This document shows positions 33,210 to 41,806 of a stretch of 47,198 bases of DNA, in pieces (positions within the stretch are counted from its first letter, which is position 1; every line of letters starts with the position of its first letter). Source of the stretch: Lentisphaeria bacterium UBA7640 (GTDB taxonomy: Bacteria > Verrucomicrobiota > Lentisphaeria > Victivallales > Victivallaceae); contig DLIO01000088.1 of NCBI GenBank assembly GCA_002483765.1, forward strand, positions 3,807 through 51,004. Direction: 5' to 3'. Below the pieces are notes generated by a model. That model did no database searches. It saw nothing but the letters and a program-made list of their open reading frames with translations, and had not been told where the DNA came from. A program made the translations under genes and the position numbers.

Positions 33210-34721
33210 TTAGCCGTTTGCCGAAATCATTTTTATTGCTTTTGGAATGAGCGATGGAAGGTCGTCACTTATCGTCCCTGTGCCGTTTTCACTTAATTCT
33301 CCTGCAAGACCATGAATAAATACTGCAGCACTAATAGCGTCAAAACAGTCGTCTATCTTATTTATATATGAAGCAATAATTCCAGCGAGACAATCTCCGG
33401 AACCGGCAGTCGCCAAATTAATATTACCTGACGTATTGACGCGATATCTTCCATCCGGCGAAGCTACGATGGTTTGGAATCCTTTTAAAACGACGAATGA
33501 TTTCGTCGTTTTTGCTAAATTTAAGGCTTGTAGATGACGTTCCATTCCGATATATTTATCTAAGCCAAATCCTTTTAAAAGTCGCTTCATCTCTCCAGGG
33601 TGCGGGGTCATTATTCTGATTCCGTTGCATTGATAAATATGACGATTATTGCTGATAATATTTAAGGCTCCAGCATCGATAACAATCGGTTTTTCAACAT
33701 TTAATAAATTGGTAAGGAAATCGTTATTCCGCCAATCTTCACTCAAACCAGGCCCCACTACGACACTGTTGCTTTCGTCAATTAATCGTCTGATTGAATC
33801 AATTTTAATATCATAAAATCCATCTTGATTATCAATAAAATGAACTATTAATGACGCCGGATAATTAACGAAGCGCTGGTTTGCGGTTATGACTCGTGAC
33901 ATTCCACATCCTGCACGTAATGCTGATAATGACGATAGGATTGGCGCTCCTCCATAAAGTGCAGAACCACCGATAACTAATACGGATCCGCGGGTTTTTT
34001 TATGGCTATTATATTTCTCTTTTTTAAAATATTTTTTAGCATCTGATAAAAATATTGTATCTAACAAAGATGTAGTATTATAACTTTCAATCCCGATATC
34101 AACGCACCTTAATGTTCCACAAAATGATGGGCCGTCATTTTTAAAAAAACCAATTTTAGGATATCCGATAGTTACTGTCAAGTCGGCTTTAATAGATGAC
34201 GAAGCTACAACACCGGTATCGCCATTTAAACCAGAAGGGATATCGATGGCAATAATTGGCACACCAAAGCTATTGATCTGTTCAATCGTCGTTTTAAAGA
34301 GTTCTTTAAGCTCTCCATTGAAGCCGGTTCCAAGAAGACAATCAATGACGACATCACCATCTTTTAAAAACAATTCTCTTAGTGGCTTAATCATCACCGA
34401 TTGTGGAGTTAATTTTGCGTGAAAGAATGAGGTTGGTGATTTTATCTCATTGAGAGGCGATGCTGAAAAAATAATTACTTCATTTGCCGTATTCTCTGCT
34501 AAATATCTAGCAATGACGAAACCATCTCCACCATTATTGCCTGAACCAGTTACAATTACAAAACGACGAATGTGTGACGAATCATATTTTTTTATAAATT
34601 GAAGAATAATTTGTGCGGCACCATTGCCAGCTCGTTCCATTAATTTTTCAGCCGTAATACCTTTTTCTTCGATAGCAATTTGGTCAAGATGCCGCATAGT
34701 CGTCACATCGAATGTTTTCAT
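33210..34721 (-). CDS. nnr: Bifunctional NAD(P)H-hydrate epimerase/dehydratase
   Basis: A 503-residue fusion. The N-terminal epimerase domain (about 1-215) has ERAGNGAAQII, VTGSGNNGGDGFVIARYLA and AIDIPSGLNGDTG. The C-terminal ADP/ATP-dependent dehydratase domain (about 230-500) has VLVIGGSALYGGAPILSSLSALRAGCG, VVGPGLSEDWRN, VIDAGALNI, MTPHPGEMKRLL and TAGSGDCLAGIIASYI. Together they repair hydrated NADH and NADPH. It lies 72 nt downstream of recF on the same strand and may share transcription with dnaN-recF. Confidence 0.95.
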   Translation of the reverse strand: MKTFDVTTMRHLDQIAIEEKGITAEKLMERAGNGAAQIILQFIKKYDSSHIRRFVIVTGSGNNGGDGFVIARYLAENTANEVIIFSASPLNEIKSPTSFFHAKLTPQSVMIKPLRELFLKDGDVVIDCLLGTGFNGELKELFKTTIEQINSFGVPIIAIDIPSGLNGDTGVVASSSIKADLTVTIGYPKIGFFKNDGPSFCGTLRCVDIGIESYNTTSLLDTIFLSDAKKYFKKEKYNSHKKTRGSVLVIGGSALYGGAPILSSLSALRAGCGMSRVITANQRFVNYPASLIVHFIDNQDGFYDIKIDSIRRLIDESNSVVVGPGLSEDWRNNDFLTNLLNVEKPIVIDAGALNIISNNRHIYQCNGIRIMTPHPGEMKRLLKGFGLDKYIGMERHLQALNLAKTTKSFVVLKGFQTIVASPDGRYRVNTSGNINLATAGSGDCLAGIIASYINKIDDCFDAISAAVFIHGLAGELSENGTGTISDDLPSLIPKAIKMISANG

Positions 34722-34793
34722 TTTAACTTCCTTTTCGTCATAAGCATTAACTGTTCAAAAAACCGATAATTTCCCGTCATTTTATACGTTATT

Positions 34794-35867
34794 TTAACTA
34801 ATAACACCGTCATTTATTTTATAAACCATTCTATCATCAAAATATTTTTCATCTGGGATCTCGGTAAAAGTAAAAAATGATTGCCCTGCACAATCAATAG
34901 TTTTAAAGAAAGTCTCTTTTACTACCGGATCTAAATCTCCGGTAACATCATCGACAAGCACGACAATATCATTCTTATCATTGTTCTGTGATATAATTTC
35001 AACCGATGCCATCTTCAAGCACAATGAAATAAGGCGACATTGGCCATTTGATGCAAAATTTCTCATCATTTTTTGATCTAAAAAGAAGTCGAATTCATCA
35101 ACTTGTGGTCCAAATGATGAAAAGCCGCGTTTTAAATCACGCTCCCGCTCCTGTTGAAAGCGTTCCATGAAAGACTCTTCATCAAAGCATGGAGCCAACG
35201 GATGATATTTTATTTTGAATTCAGTTGCGGAACCATAAAAATTAAGTAGTAATTTTTTAATTGAATCAGTTAATATTTGCGAATACTTCTTTCTAAAATT
35301 ACTTATTATTGTTCCAAATTCAGCCAAAATAACTTCATAAGCTTTTAACATATCGACATCTACTAGCTGATTTTTTAAAATTATATTACGTGATTTAAGC
35401 GCAATGGAATAACATTGAAGAGCATAAAGATAGTTTGGCTCGAGTAATGATATAAAAAAATCCATGAATCGTCGTCGGTTCATAGAATTACCATTGACAA
35501 TATTAATATCATCAGGAGAAAAAACTACTGGTTTTATCTTTTTTATAAACTCACTACTTTTAAAAATTGATTTATCATCGATTTTTAAATTACGTTTATT
35601 ATCAATATAATTTATTTCTAAATGCTCTTTCCATCCCCCAATTCGATCAATTTCTGCAGCGATAATAAATCCACGGGAGCCGATACTCTTTAAGTCGCGA
35701 ATTTGAAGTGTACGAAATGAACGCAACATACCAATAAAAAATAGAGCTTCAAGAAGATTAGTTTTTCCATGACCATTTTTGCCAATAAATAAATTAATTT
35801 TTTGATCAATAATTATTTCAGTTTGATGATAATTTCTAAATCCATCAATGTACAATTTTTTAATCAT
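34794..35867 (-). CDS. recF: DNA replication and repair protein RecF
   Basis: A 357-residue SMC-like ATPase. It starts MIKKLYIDGFRNYHQTEI and has Walker A IGKNGHGKTNLLEALFFI. RecF segments include PVVFSPDDINIVNGNSMNRRRFMD and FSSFGPQVDEFDF. The C-terminal half has NGQCRLISLCLKMASVEI (signature-like Q-loop region) and Walker B IVVLVDDVTGDLD. RecF with RecO and RecR loads RecA at gapped DNA. It is 37 nt after dnaN, the standard dnaN-recF order. Codon use is very AT-rich, as in neighbouring dnaN. Confidence 0.96.
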   Translation of the reverse strand: MIKKLYIDGFRNYHQTEIIIDQKINLFIGKNGHGKTNLLEALFFIGMLRSFRTLQIRDLKSIGSRGFIIAAEIDRIGGWKEHLEINYIDNKRNLKIDDKSIFKSSEFIKKIKPVVFSPDDINIVNGNSMNRRRFMDFFISLLEPNYLYALQCYSIALKSRNIILKNQLVDVDMLKAYEVILAEFGTIISNFRKKYSQILTDSIKKLLLNFYGSATEFKIKYHPLAPCFDEESFMERFQQERERDLKRGFSSFGPQVDEFDFFLDQKMMRNFASNGQCRLISLCLKMASVEIISQNNDKNDIVVLVDDVTGDLDPVVKETFFKTIDCAGQSFFTFTEIPDEKYFDDRMVYKINDGVIS

Positions 35868-35904
35868 AAAAAATCTAAATTATAAAGGAATCCAGTCAAT
35901 TTAC

Positions 35905-36999
35905 TCAGCTATTGCGCAATGGCATGATAATATATAAAAATCCGTCTTTTCCTTCAATAGCAACTGGGCTGGCTCCATCATTGAAATTTATGCTCATCTT
36001 ATCCGAATCTGAATGCTTAAACGGATCTGAGAAGAACAAGGGATTAAAGGAAAAGTCTATTTTCTCTCCTCCATATTCTACAGCCATATGGTCTTTTAAT
36101 TCTCCCACAGAAGTACTAGAGCCTTCAAAATTCATTACATTTTCGTCAAAAGAAACTACAATAAATGAACTATTATCAGCAAGAGCTACTCTAGCTAAAT
36201 CAAGTTTATTTATAATTTCATTCGTTGATACTTCAACTATATTACTGAATGAGGCTGGTATTACTTGGCGATAGTTAGGATAATTCCCTTCAAGTAATTT
36301 AGAGATGATAGTTATATCCTCAGTGGAGAATATAATTTGTTTTTCTCCAAATTTAATTTCAACAAACCCATCATCATTAAATAATCTCTTTACTTCAGTA
36401 GCGGTTTTTAAAGGAATGATAATGGCAGCGTCTTCTCCTTCAACGTTTTCCACCACTTTTTCAATCAACGCCAAACGCTTACCATCAGTACCTACCATGG
36501 TTGCAATATTATCTTTGATTGAACAGTATATTCCATGCAGAGCTTTTCTAGTTTCATTCAAACTGACTGCATGCGAAACCTGGCTGATCATTCGAGACAG
36601 GTCAGATTCTTTAAATTTAAGAGATTTCAAAACTGGAAATTCATTAGCAATTGGAAAGTCTTCAGTGCCAAGCCCTAACAATTTTATATTACTAGTTCCA
36701 CAGCTAATTTGAGCATGATTATTTTCGTTGCATTTAAATAAAACTTTATCGCCATTAAACTTCATTGCAAAATCAATAAACTTTTTCGCTGGCATAGTAG
36801 TTTTACCTTCAGCAATAATTTCAGCATCGCATGAAGCGGTTATATTAACCTCAAGATCACTGGTGGTAAAATATAATTTATTATTTTTAGTTTCAATCAA
36901 AACATTGGCTAAAACTGGCAAAGTTGAACGTGACCCAATAATATTGGTTACTCTTTGCAACGCTTTAATCAATTTTTCCTTTTCAACATTGAATTCCAT
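35905..36999 (-). CDS. dnaN: DNA polymerase III beta subunit (sliding clamp)
   Basis: A 364-residue protein of normal length with three clamp domains. It starts MEFNVEKEKLIKALQRVTNI, then SRSTLPVLANVLIET, and LHGIYCSIKDNIATMVGTDGKRLALIE in domain II. It ends FLYIIMPLRNS, where the M-P-[LM]-R-x C-terminus is typical and forms the peptide-binding site. It tethers polymerase III to DNA. In many bacteria dnaA precedes dnaN; here the upstream neighbour is a divergent isomerase gene. GGAGATGAG precedes the ATG. Confidence 0.97.
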   Translation of the reverse strand: MEFNVEKEKLIKALQRVTNIIGSRSTLPVLANVLIETKNNKLYFTTSDLEVNITASCDAEIIAEGKTTMPAKKFIDFAMKFNGDKVLFKCNENNHAQISCGTSNIKLLGLGTEDFPIANEFPVLKSLKFKESDLSRMISQVSHAVSLNETRKALHGIYCSIKDNIATMVGTDGKRLALIEKVVENVEGEDAAIIIPLKTATEVKRLFNDDGFVEIKFGEKQIIFSTEDITIISKLLEGNYPNYRQVIPASFSNIVEVSTNEIINKLDLARVALADNSSFIVVSFDENVMNFEGSSTSVGELKDHMAVEYGGEKIDFSFNPLFFSDPFKHSDSDKMSINFNDGASPVAIEGKDGFLYIIMPLRNS

Positions 37000-37352
37000 A
37001 ATCTCATCTCCTTGAGTGTATTTGTTAACAGCCTCTATCTGTTTTTAGATAATTAAGAAATTAAATATATATTTATCTCTAAATATTATGGGCTGTTAAT
37101 TCTGTTAATAACTCTTATTTAACCTCAAAATAATTAACTTTTAAGTGAAACAACTCTGTTACTTTTATATTGACCGCTTGACAATAACCCAGTTAGTAAC
37201 ATCTTTTAACACTAAATGTAAGTTTAATTAACAGGGTTATCAATAGATTTTTAAAACATTTACCAAAGGCAACGATTGCAAAATATCTATCTTAAACTTA
37301 GATTGATACAATATACTTTTTATAGTAAATCTCAATCGAAAGAAGGAAAATT
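37000..37352. other. AT-rich region between divergent dnaN and the GmhA-like gene
   Basis: A 353-bp, strongly AT-rich region next to dnaN. The heptamer CTGTTAA or its complement occurs at least four times (near 37024, 37092, 37101 and 37231). TTATCAATA near 37237 is the only sequence resembling a DnaA box and is a poor match to TTATCCACA. A leftward promoter candidate for dnaN is TTGTCA, 17 nt, TAACAG (about 37158-37186). The origin may or may not be here; the evidence is weak. Confidence 0.35.
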
Positions 37353-37988
37353 ATGAATAAATTTTTAAAAGGGATGTTTGAACGCTATCCGATGTTGTCT
37401 GAAAACGAAGACTCTATTAAAATATCTTATGATTTAATTAAAACTAGTTTTGAGAATAAAGGGACATTATTTACTTGTGGAAATGGTGGAAGTGCGTCTG
37501 ATGGTGAACACATTGTTGGCGAACTATTAAAAGGATTTTTGAAGAAACGTCCATTAGAAGATAATATAAAGAAAAATTTTATAAATGAATTTGGCGAGTC
37601 TGGAGTAGAGATTGGCCAAAAACTTCAAGGAGGGTTAAAGGCAATTTCTTTAAATTCTCATCCTGCTTTTGGTTCTGCATTTTTAAATGACGTAGATGGA
37701 AAATTTATTTATGCTCAACAACTTTATGCTTTAGGTTCTGCGGGTGATGTATTTTTGGGAATATCTTGTAGTGGAAATGCTCAAAATGTTTTTAATGCGA
37801 TAATGGTCGCCAAAGTCAAAGGAATAAAAACGATTTTATTGACTGGTGCTGGCGGGGGAAAATGTTGTGAGATAGCCGATTGTATAATAGCAGTTCCTTC
37901 GCGCGAAACATTTATTATTCAAGAATATCATTTGCCAATTTATCATACGCTATGTATGATGCTCGAGGATTATTTTTATGAAAGATGA
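37353..37988 (+). CDS. SIS-domain phosphosugar isomerase, GmhA-like
   Basis: A 211-residue sugar isomerase domain protein. Residues 38-56 contain FTCGNGGSASDGEHIVGEL, the phosphosugar-binding loop plus the His/Glu region of sedoheptulose-7-phosphate isomerase. Further features are GISCSGNAQNVFNAI, ILLTGAGGG and the C-terminal QEYHLPIYHTLC, matching the QxxH catalytic helix of GmhA. A middle section of about 25-30 residues (KKRPLEDNIKKNFINEFGES) is longer than in E. coli GmhA (192 residues). It probably makes heptose-phosphate for lipopolysaccharide or a related surface sugar. It overlaps uppS by 11 nt in an envelope-biogenesis operon. Confidence 0.85.
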   Translation: MNKFLKGMFERYPMLSENEDSIKISYDLIKTSFENKGTLFTCGNGGSASDGEHIVGELLKGFLKKRPLEDNIKKNFINEFGESGVEIGQKLQGGLKAISLNSHPAFGSAFLNDVDGKFIYAQQLYALGSAGDVFLGISCSGNAQNVFNAIMVAKVKGIKTILLTGAGGGKCCEIADCIIAVPSRETFIIQEYHLPIYHTLCMMLEDYFYER

Positions 37989-38688
37989 AAAGAAAGTCAA
38001 TCATATTGCAATAATAATGGATGGCAATGGGCGTTGGGCTAAAGAACGAGGATTACCACATATAGAAGGTCATCGGCAAGGTGCTGAGGCCGTCAAAAAA
38101 ATTATTGAGGCATCTAAAGATTTTGGAATAAAATATTTAACTTTATATGCATTTAGTACTGAAAATTGGAAACGCTCCAAGGAAGAAGTTGATGGATTAA
38201 TGGATATTTTGTTAAATTTTTTAGATACTAATTTACAAGTGTTTATTGACAACAAAATAAGATTGCTAACTATTGGGCGTCTTTGGCAATTGCCACAAAC
38301 AGTGCGCGAAAATCTAGCTGAGGCAGTACGTTTAACGGCTGATAATGATGAAGGAACGGTTGTTTTAGCAATAAGTTATGGAGGAAGAGCTGAGATAATT
38401 GATACTGCCAAAAAATTAGCACAGAAAGCGGTTTCCGGTGAAATAAACGTAGAAGATATTGATGAAAAACTTTTTGCACAGAATTTATATGCTCCAGACA
38501 TTCCGGATCCTGATTTGATGATTAGAACCAGCGGTGAATTACGAATTAGTAATTTTTTACTTTGGCAATTGTCTTATTCAGAATTTTATGTTACAGATAT
38601 ATATTGGCCTGATTTTGATAAAAATGAATTAAGTAAAGCTTTAGACAGCTTTTATAAAAGAGAACGTAGATTTGGAGAAAGAAAATAA
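37978..38688 (+). CDS. uppS: Isoprenyl (undecaprenyl) diphosphate synthase
   Basis: A 236-residue cis-prenyltransferase. HIAIIMDGNGRWAKERGLPH has the catalytic Asp and pyrophosphate-binding GNGR, then GHRQGAEAVKKII, YLTLYAFSTENWKRS, AISYGGRAEI and the C-terminal DPDLMIRTSGELRISNFLLWQLSYSEFY. It makes the C55 lipid carrier for peptidoglycan and surface polysaccharides. It begins inside the end of the GmhA-like gene, and its stop overlaps the cdsA start (TAATG). uppS-cdsA is a widely conserved pair. Confidence 0.97.
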   Translation: MKDEKKVNHIAIIMDGNGRWAKERGLPHIEGHRQGAEAVKKIIEASKDFGIKYLTLYAFSTENWKRSKEEVDGLMDILLNFLDTNLQVFIDNKIRLLTIGRLWQLPQTVRENLAEAVRLTADNDEGTVVLAISYGGRAEIIDTAKKLAQKAVSGEINVEDIDEKLFAQNLYAPDIPDPDLMIRTSGELRISNFLLWQLSYSEFYVTDIYWPDFDKNELSKALDSFYKRERRFGERK

Positions 38689-39515
38689 TGTTTTTACCTA
38701 GATTTTTTAGTTTTATCTTGTTGGTAAGTCTATTTGTAACCTCGATTTTGCTCAAAAATAATTATGGAAGAATAATTTTTGGAACAATTTTTAGCATTGC
38801 TGCATTTGGCTTAGTTTATGAAATTTTATCTATGTTTGAAAACATTGGCAGAAAATCTTATAAGTTAGCAACTTCGATGACAGCGTCATTAATAATTTTA
38901 TCCATAATCTGTGAATTAGGTTTTAAATTTACATTAACCATCCCAGCATTTTTGGTCGTTATTATGTTATTCTTAATGTTAAACTATAAAAAATATCTTG
39001 ATTCACTGGATCGATTAATTAATTCCAGCGCGGCTATCATGATTGGTGTTTTGCCACTGGCTTTTTTGCCAATCATCTACATGGTTGGAGAAGGCACTAG
39101 TTATCAAGGAAGAAAATGGCTGATTGCATTGATTCTTATTACTAAGGCTGGAGATACAGGAGCGTATTGTGTTGGAGTTTTGTATAATAAGATATCAAAA
39201 GGAAAAAATCATAAGATTGTACCGAATATAAGTCCAAAAAAGACTTGGGAAGGAACGATTGGTGGTTGTTTGGTATCTATATTAGTTAGTACCCTTTTCT
39301 TTAATTTTGAATTTGGAGCAATAATTATTGGAATATTATTGTTTTTCGGAGGGTTTTATGGAGATCTTGTGGAATCAGCGCTGAAAAGAGTTTGTGGAGT
39401 AAAAGATTCTGGAAAAATTATTCCCGGGATGGGTGGAATTTATGATGTTTTGGATAGTTTATTACTAAATGCTCCAACTTTTTACTTTTTCATGATGCTT
39501 AAAAACGTTTTATAA
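38688..39515 (+). CDS. cdsA: Phosphatidate cytidylyltransferase
   Basis: A 275-residue protein with about seven or eight membrane helices. The CdsA C-terminal signature is present: SPKKTWEGTIGG, GDLVESALKRVCGVKDSGKIIPGMGGIYDVLDS. In the common pattern P-G-H-G-G-x-x-D-R-x-D the His is Met and the Arg is Val here, while the Asp residues are kept. It makes CDP-diacylglycerol from phosphatidate and CTP, the branch point of phospholipid synthesis, in the inner membrane. It overlaps uppS by one base. dxr and rseP, which often follow, are not present. Confidence 0.93.
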   Translation: MFLPRFFSFILLVSLFVTSILLKNNYGRIIFGTIFSIAAFGLVYEILSMFENIGRKSYKLATSMTASLIILSIICELGFKFTLTIPAFLVVIMLFLMLNYKKYLDSLDRLINSSAAIMIGVLPLAFLPIIYMVGEGTSYQGRKWLIALILITKAGDTGAYCVGVLYNKISKGKNHKIVPNISPKKTWEGTIGGCLVSILVSTLFFNFEFGAIIIGILLFFGGFYGDLVESALKRVCGVKDSGKIIPGMGGIYDVLDSLLLNAPTFYFFMMLKNVL

Positions 39516-39537
39516 ATTGTTTTTTGATTGTCAGTAT

Positions 39538-40863
39538 TCAATTTTTAAAATCTTTTAGTTCAATTTCGTATTTATCTAGTAATTTTTCGGCTTTAGGAAA
39601 TATACTTTTAAAGCTTTTAATTTCTGAAATCTCTAATTTAAAATAATCTGCTGGCGATAAGACTTCAGCTTTTAACTCTATTAATTTAGTCTCTACCTTT
39701 TTATAAAAATCAATAATATTTCGAATTTCTGAAACAGTATGGTTTATTTTTTTTGAGTGAGTGTGTGGACTGGCTCGTCCTCCTATAATTATTTCTTGGT
39801 TTATATTAATAAGTTCAGCAATCTGGGCTTTTAATGCAGGATTTGTTTGATTAGCCAGCGAAGTTAGCTCAATATTTATGGCCGTGACTGTATTTGATGC
39901 ATTGGCCATGCGACGATAGAGTGTTGGGAGTTGTTCCAGATTGGCGTTGTATAATTCCGTTTCTTTATTGTCACCGGAACCAGAATCAACCTTGTACGAG
40001 AAATTTAAGATGCTATTCAAACGTTTTTCCTGTTCATAAATTGAAGGAGGATTTAATGTATTTAAAAAACGCTTATTAGCATGGTTTTTAAAAATTGTTT
40101 GCATTTTTTCTGCATCAGTAGAACCTTCTGAATTAGGATATTGCTTAACAAGCTCCTCGATAATAGTTTGTTGTAAAAGATCTATAGCTGATATTTTTGA
40201 GTCTCGACAAAGCTCTGCAGTTCTAAAAAAAACTTTTCTCTGAGACGGGACTAATTGCTCCACGCAATCTAGAGTGAAAAGACAAAATTCCTCGTATAAC
40301 ATCCTTGCGGCGGCACCATCTTCTTCTGTTATTATAATGGTCAATACGTCCGCAATATTTGGCAATGCTTTAGCAGCAGTTAAAGCCGATAATCCAGGAG
40401 ACCTAGTTACCGGAAGGATGTGATTTTGATAGCGTGGGTTAATTCTAGCGAATAATCCTGTTATTATCCAATCGGGAAAAGGGGTTTTTAATTCATTCGG
40501 TCTCATTCCTGCACGGGCCAATAAAATTGTCTCGATTAATTTACGATTGAGTTCGTAATCGTATTGGAGGCGTTCTGCGTCAGCGCTTAGATGGGCAATA
40601 ATCATATTTTCATTTTGGGCAGTGATTTTAAACCCTTCTGGGAAGTCGCCGCTAACAATAATTTTAATGGCTAGTTGTTTTGATGCCGGTTGGCGCATCA
40701 TAATCCTGGCCAAGCGGTGAACATTTTCCAAATAATGTGAGAAAGTAAACTGATTGGCAGAATCGACAGTATAATTAATTTCTAAACTACTTGGCGCAGA
40801 AAATAGGCAAAAAAATGGGGCAAAAATTGCGATGAAAAAAAGCGTTAAAAATAGATTACGCAT
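39538..40863 (-). CDS. Exported protein of unknown function, possible inactive peptidase-like fold
   Basis: A 441-residue protein with a signal peptide (MRNLFLTLFFIAIFAPFFCLFSA). The first 150 residues resemble the layout of peptidase MA/gluzincin-type domains of PVC bacteria: a helix where HExxH would be (about 101-115, YDYELNRKLIETILL), then FPDWIITGLFARI at 129-141, the usual P-x-W-x-x-x-G segment. The zinc-binding HExxH itself is missing. The C-terminal half is helical with coiled-coil character (LEQLPTLYRRMANASNTVTA onward). No close family is recognised. It is convergent with cdsA and alone on its strand; location should be periplasm or outer surface. Confidence 0.75.
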   Translation of the reverse strand: MRNLFLTLFFIAIFAPFFCLFSAPSSLEINYTVDSANQFTFSHYLENVHRLARIMMRQPASKQLAIKIIVSGDFPEGFKITAQNENMIIAHLSADAERLQYDYELNRKLIETILLARAGMRPNELKTPFPDWIITGLFARINPRYQNHILPVTRSPGLSALTAAKALPNIADVLTIIITEEDGAAARMLYEEFCLFTLDCVEQLVPSQRKVFFRTAELCRDSKISAIDLLQQTIIEELVKQYPNSEGSTDAEKMQTIFKNHANKRFLNTLNPPSIYEQEKRLNSILNFSYKVDSGSGDNKETELYNANLEQLPTLYRRMANASNTVTAINIELTSLANQTNPALKAQIAELININQEIIIGGRASPHTHSKKINHTVSEIRNIIDFYKKVETKLIELKAEVLSPADYFKLEISEIKSFKSIFPKAEKLLDKYEIELKDFKN

Positions 40864-40948
40864 AACTTTCCTGAGCTTTTTACTATTTGTTTTTGTAAAT
40901 ATCAGATGTAACTTACAACTTTCATATCAATAATCAAGGCGAGGAAAA

Positions 40949-41806
40949 ATGAACAGTAAAACCATCAAAAGATTTCCGTCGGCACTAACTATTGCTGGTA
41001 GCGACAGTGGTGGCGGAGCTGGTATTCAGGCTGATTTGCGAACCTTTAATGCGTTTAATATTTTTGGTTATTCTGCGATTTGTGCAGTTACCGCTCAAAA
41101 CCCTCTAAAGGTCAGCGAAATTGCTTTAATGTCCCCGGGTTCAGTTACTGCGCAAATCAACGCTGTACGGGAAGTTTTTTCTCCAGGAGCGGTAAAAACT
41201 GGAATGCTTGGCTCTGGTACATTAATCAAAGCTGTTGCTGAAGCATTAGTCCAATTAGATGTGCCTTTAATTGTTGATCCAGTGATGATTGCGAGCAGTG
41301 GCGCGGCTTTATTGCCAGCAGATGCTGTTAATACACTTTGTAAAGAACTATTGCCGTTGGCAACATGGATAACTCCGAATATTCCCGAAGCTGAAGCTTT
41401 GTCTGGCGTTAAAATTAATTCAATTCGTGATCTTGAACCTGCGGCGCGGCGTTTCAGCGAAATTTGGGATTGTGGTTGTATCCTTAAGGGAGGACATTTG
41501 CCGAGCGGGGATATTTCTTTCGATGTGGTTTGCATGAAAGAGGAGCTTTATGAGTTGTCCTCGCCAATAGTAAAAATTTCAGGCAACACTGCTCATGGTA
41601 CTGGTTGTACGTTGAGTGCGGCATTTGCCGCAGGCTTAGCGCGTGGCGCTACGTGGCAGGATGCAATTAAAGATGCTAAAACGTTTGTTTATGGGTCACT
41701 TCGGGAAAATATACAGCTAGGCGAACTGGTATGTGCGATGTATCCACCCAAAAAAAACTGGAGTGATGAAATAATAATGAGGCCAATAATACGGGGTGAG
41801 CGTTGA
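40949..41806 (+). CDS. thiD: Hydroxymethylpyrimidine/phosphomethylpyrimidine kinase
   Basis: A 285-residue ribokinase-fold enzyme. ALTIAGSDSGGGAGIQADLRTF is at residues 12-33, GYSAICAVTAQNP follows, KTGMLGSGTLI and LIVDPVMIASSGAALL are in the middle, and ITPNIPEAEALSGVKI leads on to the anion-hole/catalytic motif NTAHGTGCTLSAAFAAGLARG. It phosphorylates hydroxymethylpyrimidine twice in thiamine synthesis and salvage. No other thi genes are near. GGCGAGGAAAA precedes the ATG. Its stop overlaps the TTG start of the next gene (TTGA). Confidence 0.96.
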   Translation: MNSKTIKRFPSALTIAGSDSGGGAGIQADLRTFNAFNIFGYSAICAVTAQNPLKVSEIALMSPGSVTAQINAVREVFSPGAVKTGMLGSGTLIKAVAEALVQLDVPLIVDPVMIASSGAALLPADAVNTLCKELLPLATWITPNIPEAEALSGVKINSIRDLEPAARRFSEIWDCGCILKGGHLPSGDISFDVVCMKEELYELSSPIVKISGNTAHGTGCTLSAAFAAGLARGATWQDAIKDAKTFVYGSLRENIQLGELVCAMYPPKKNWSDEIIMRPIIRGER

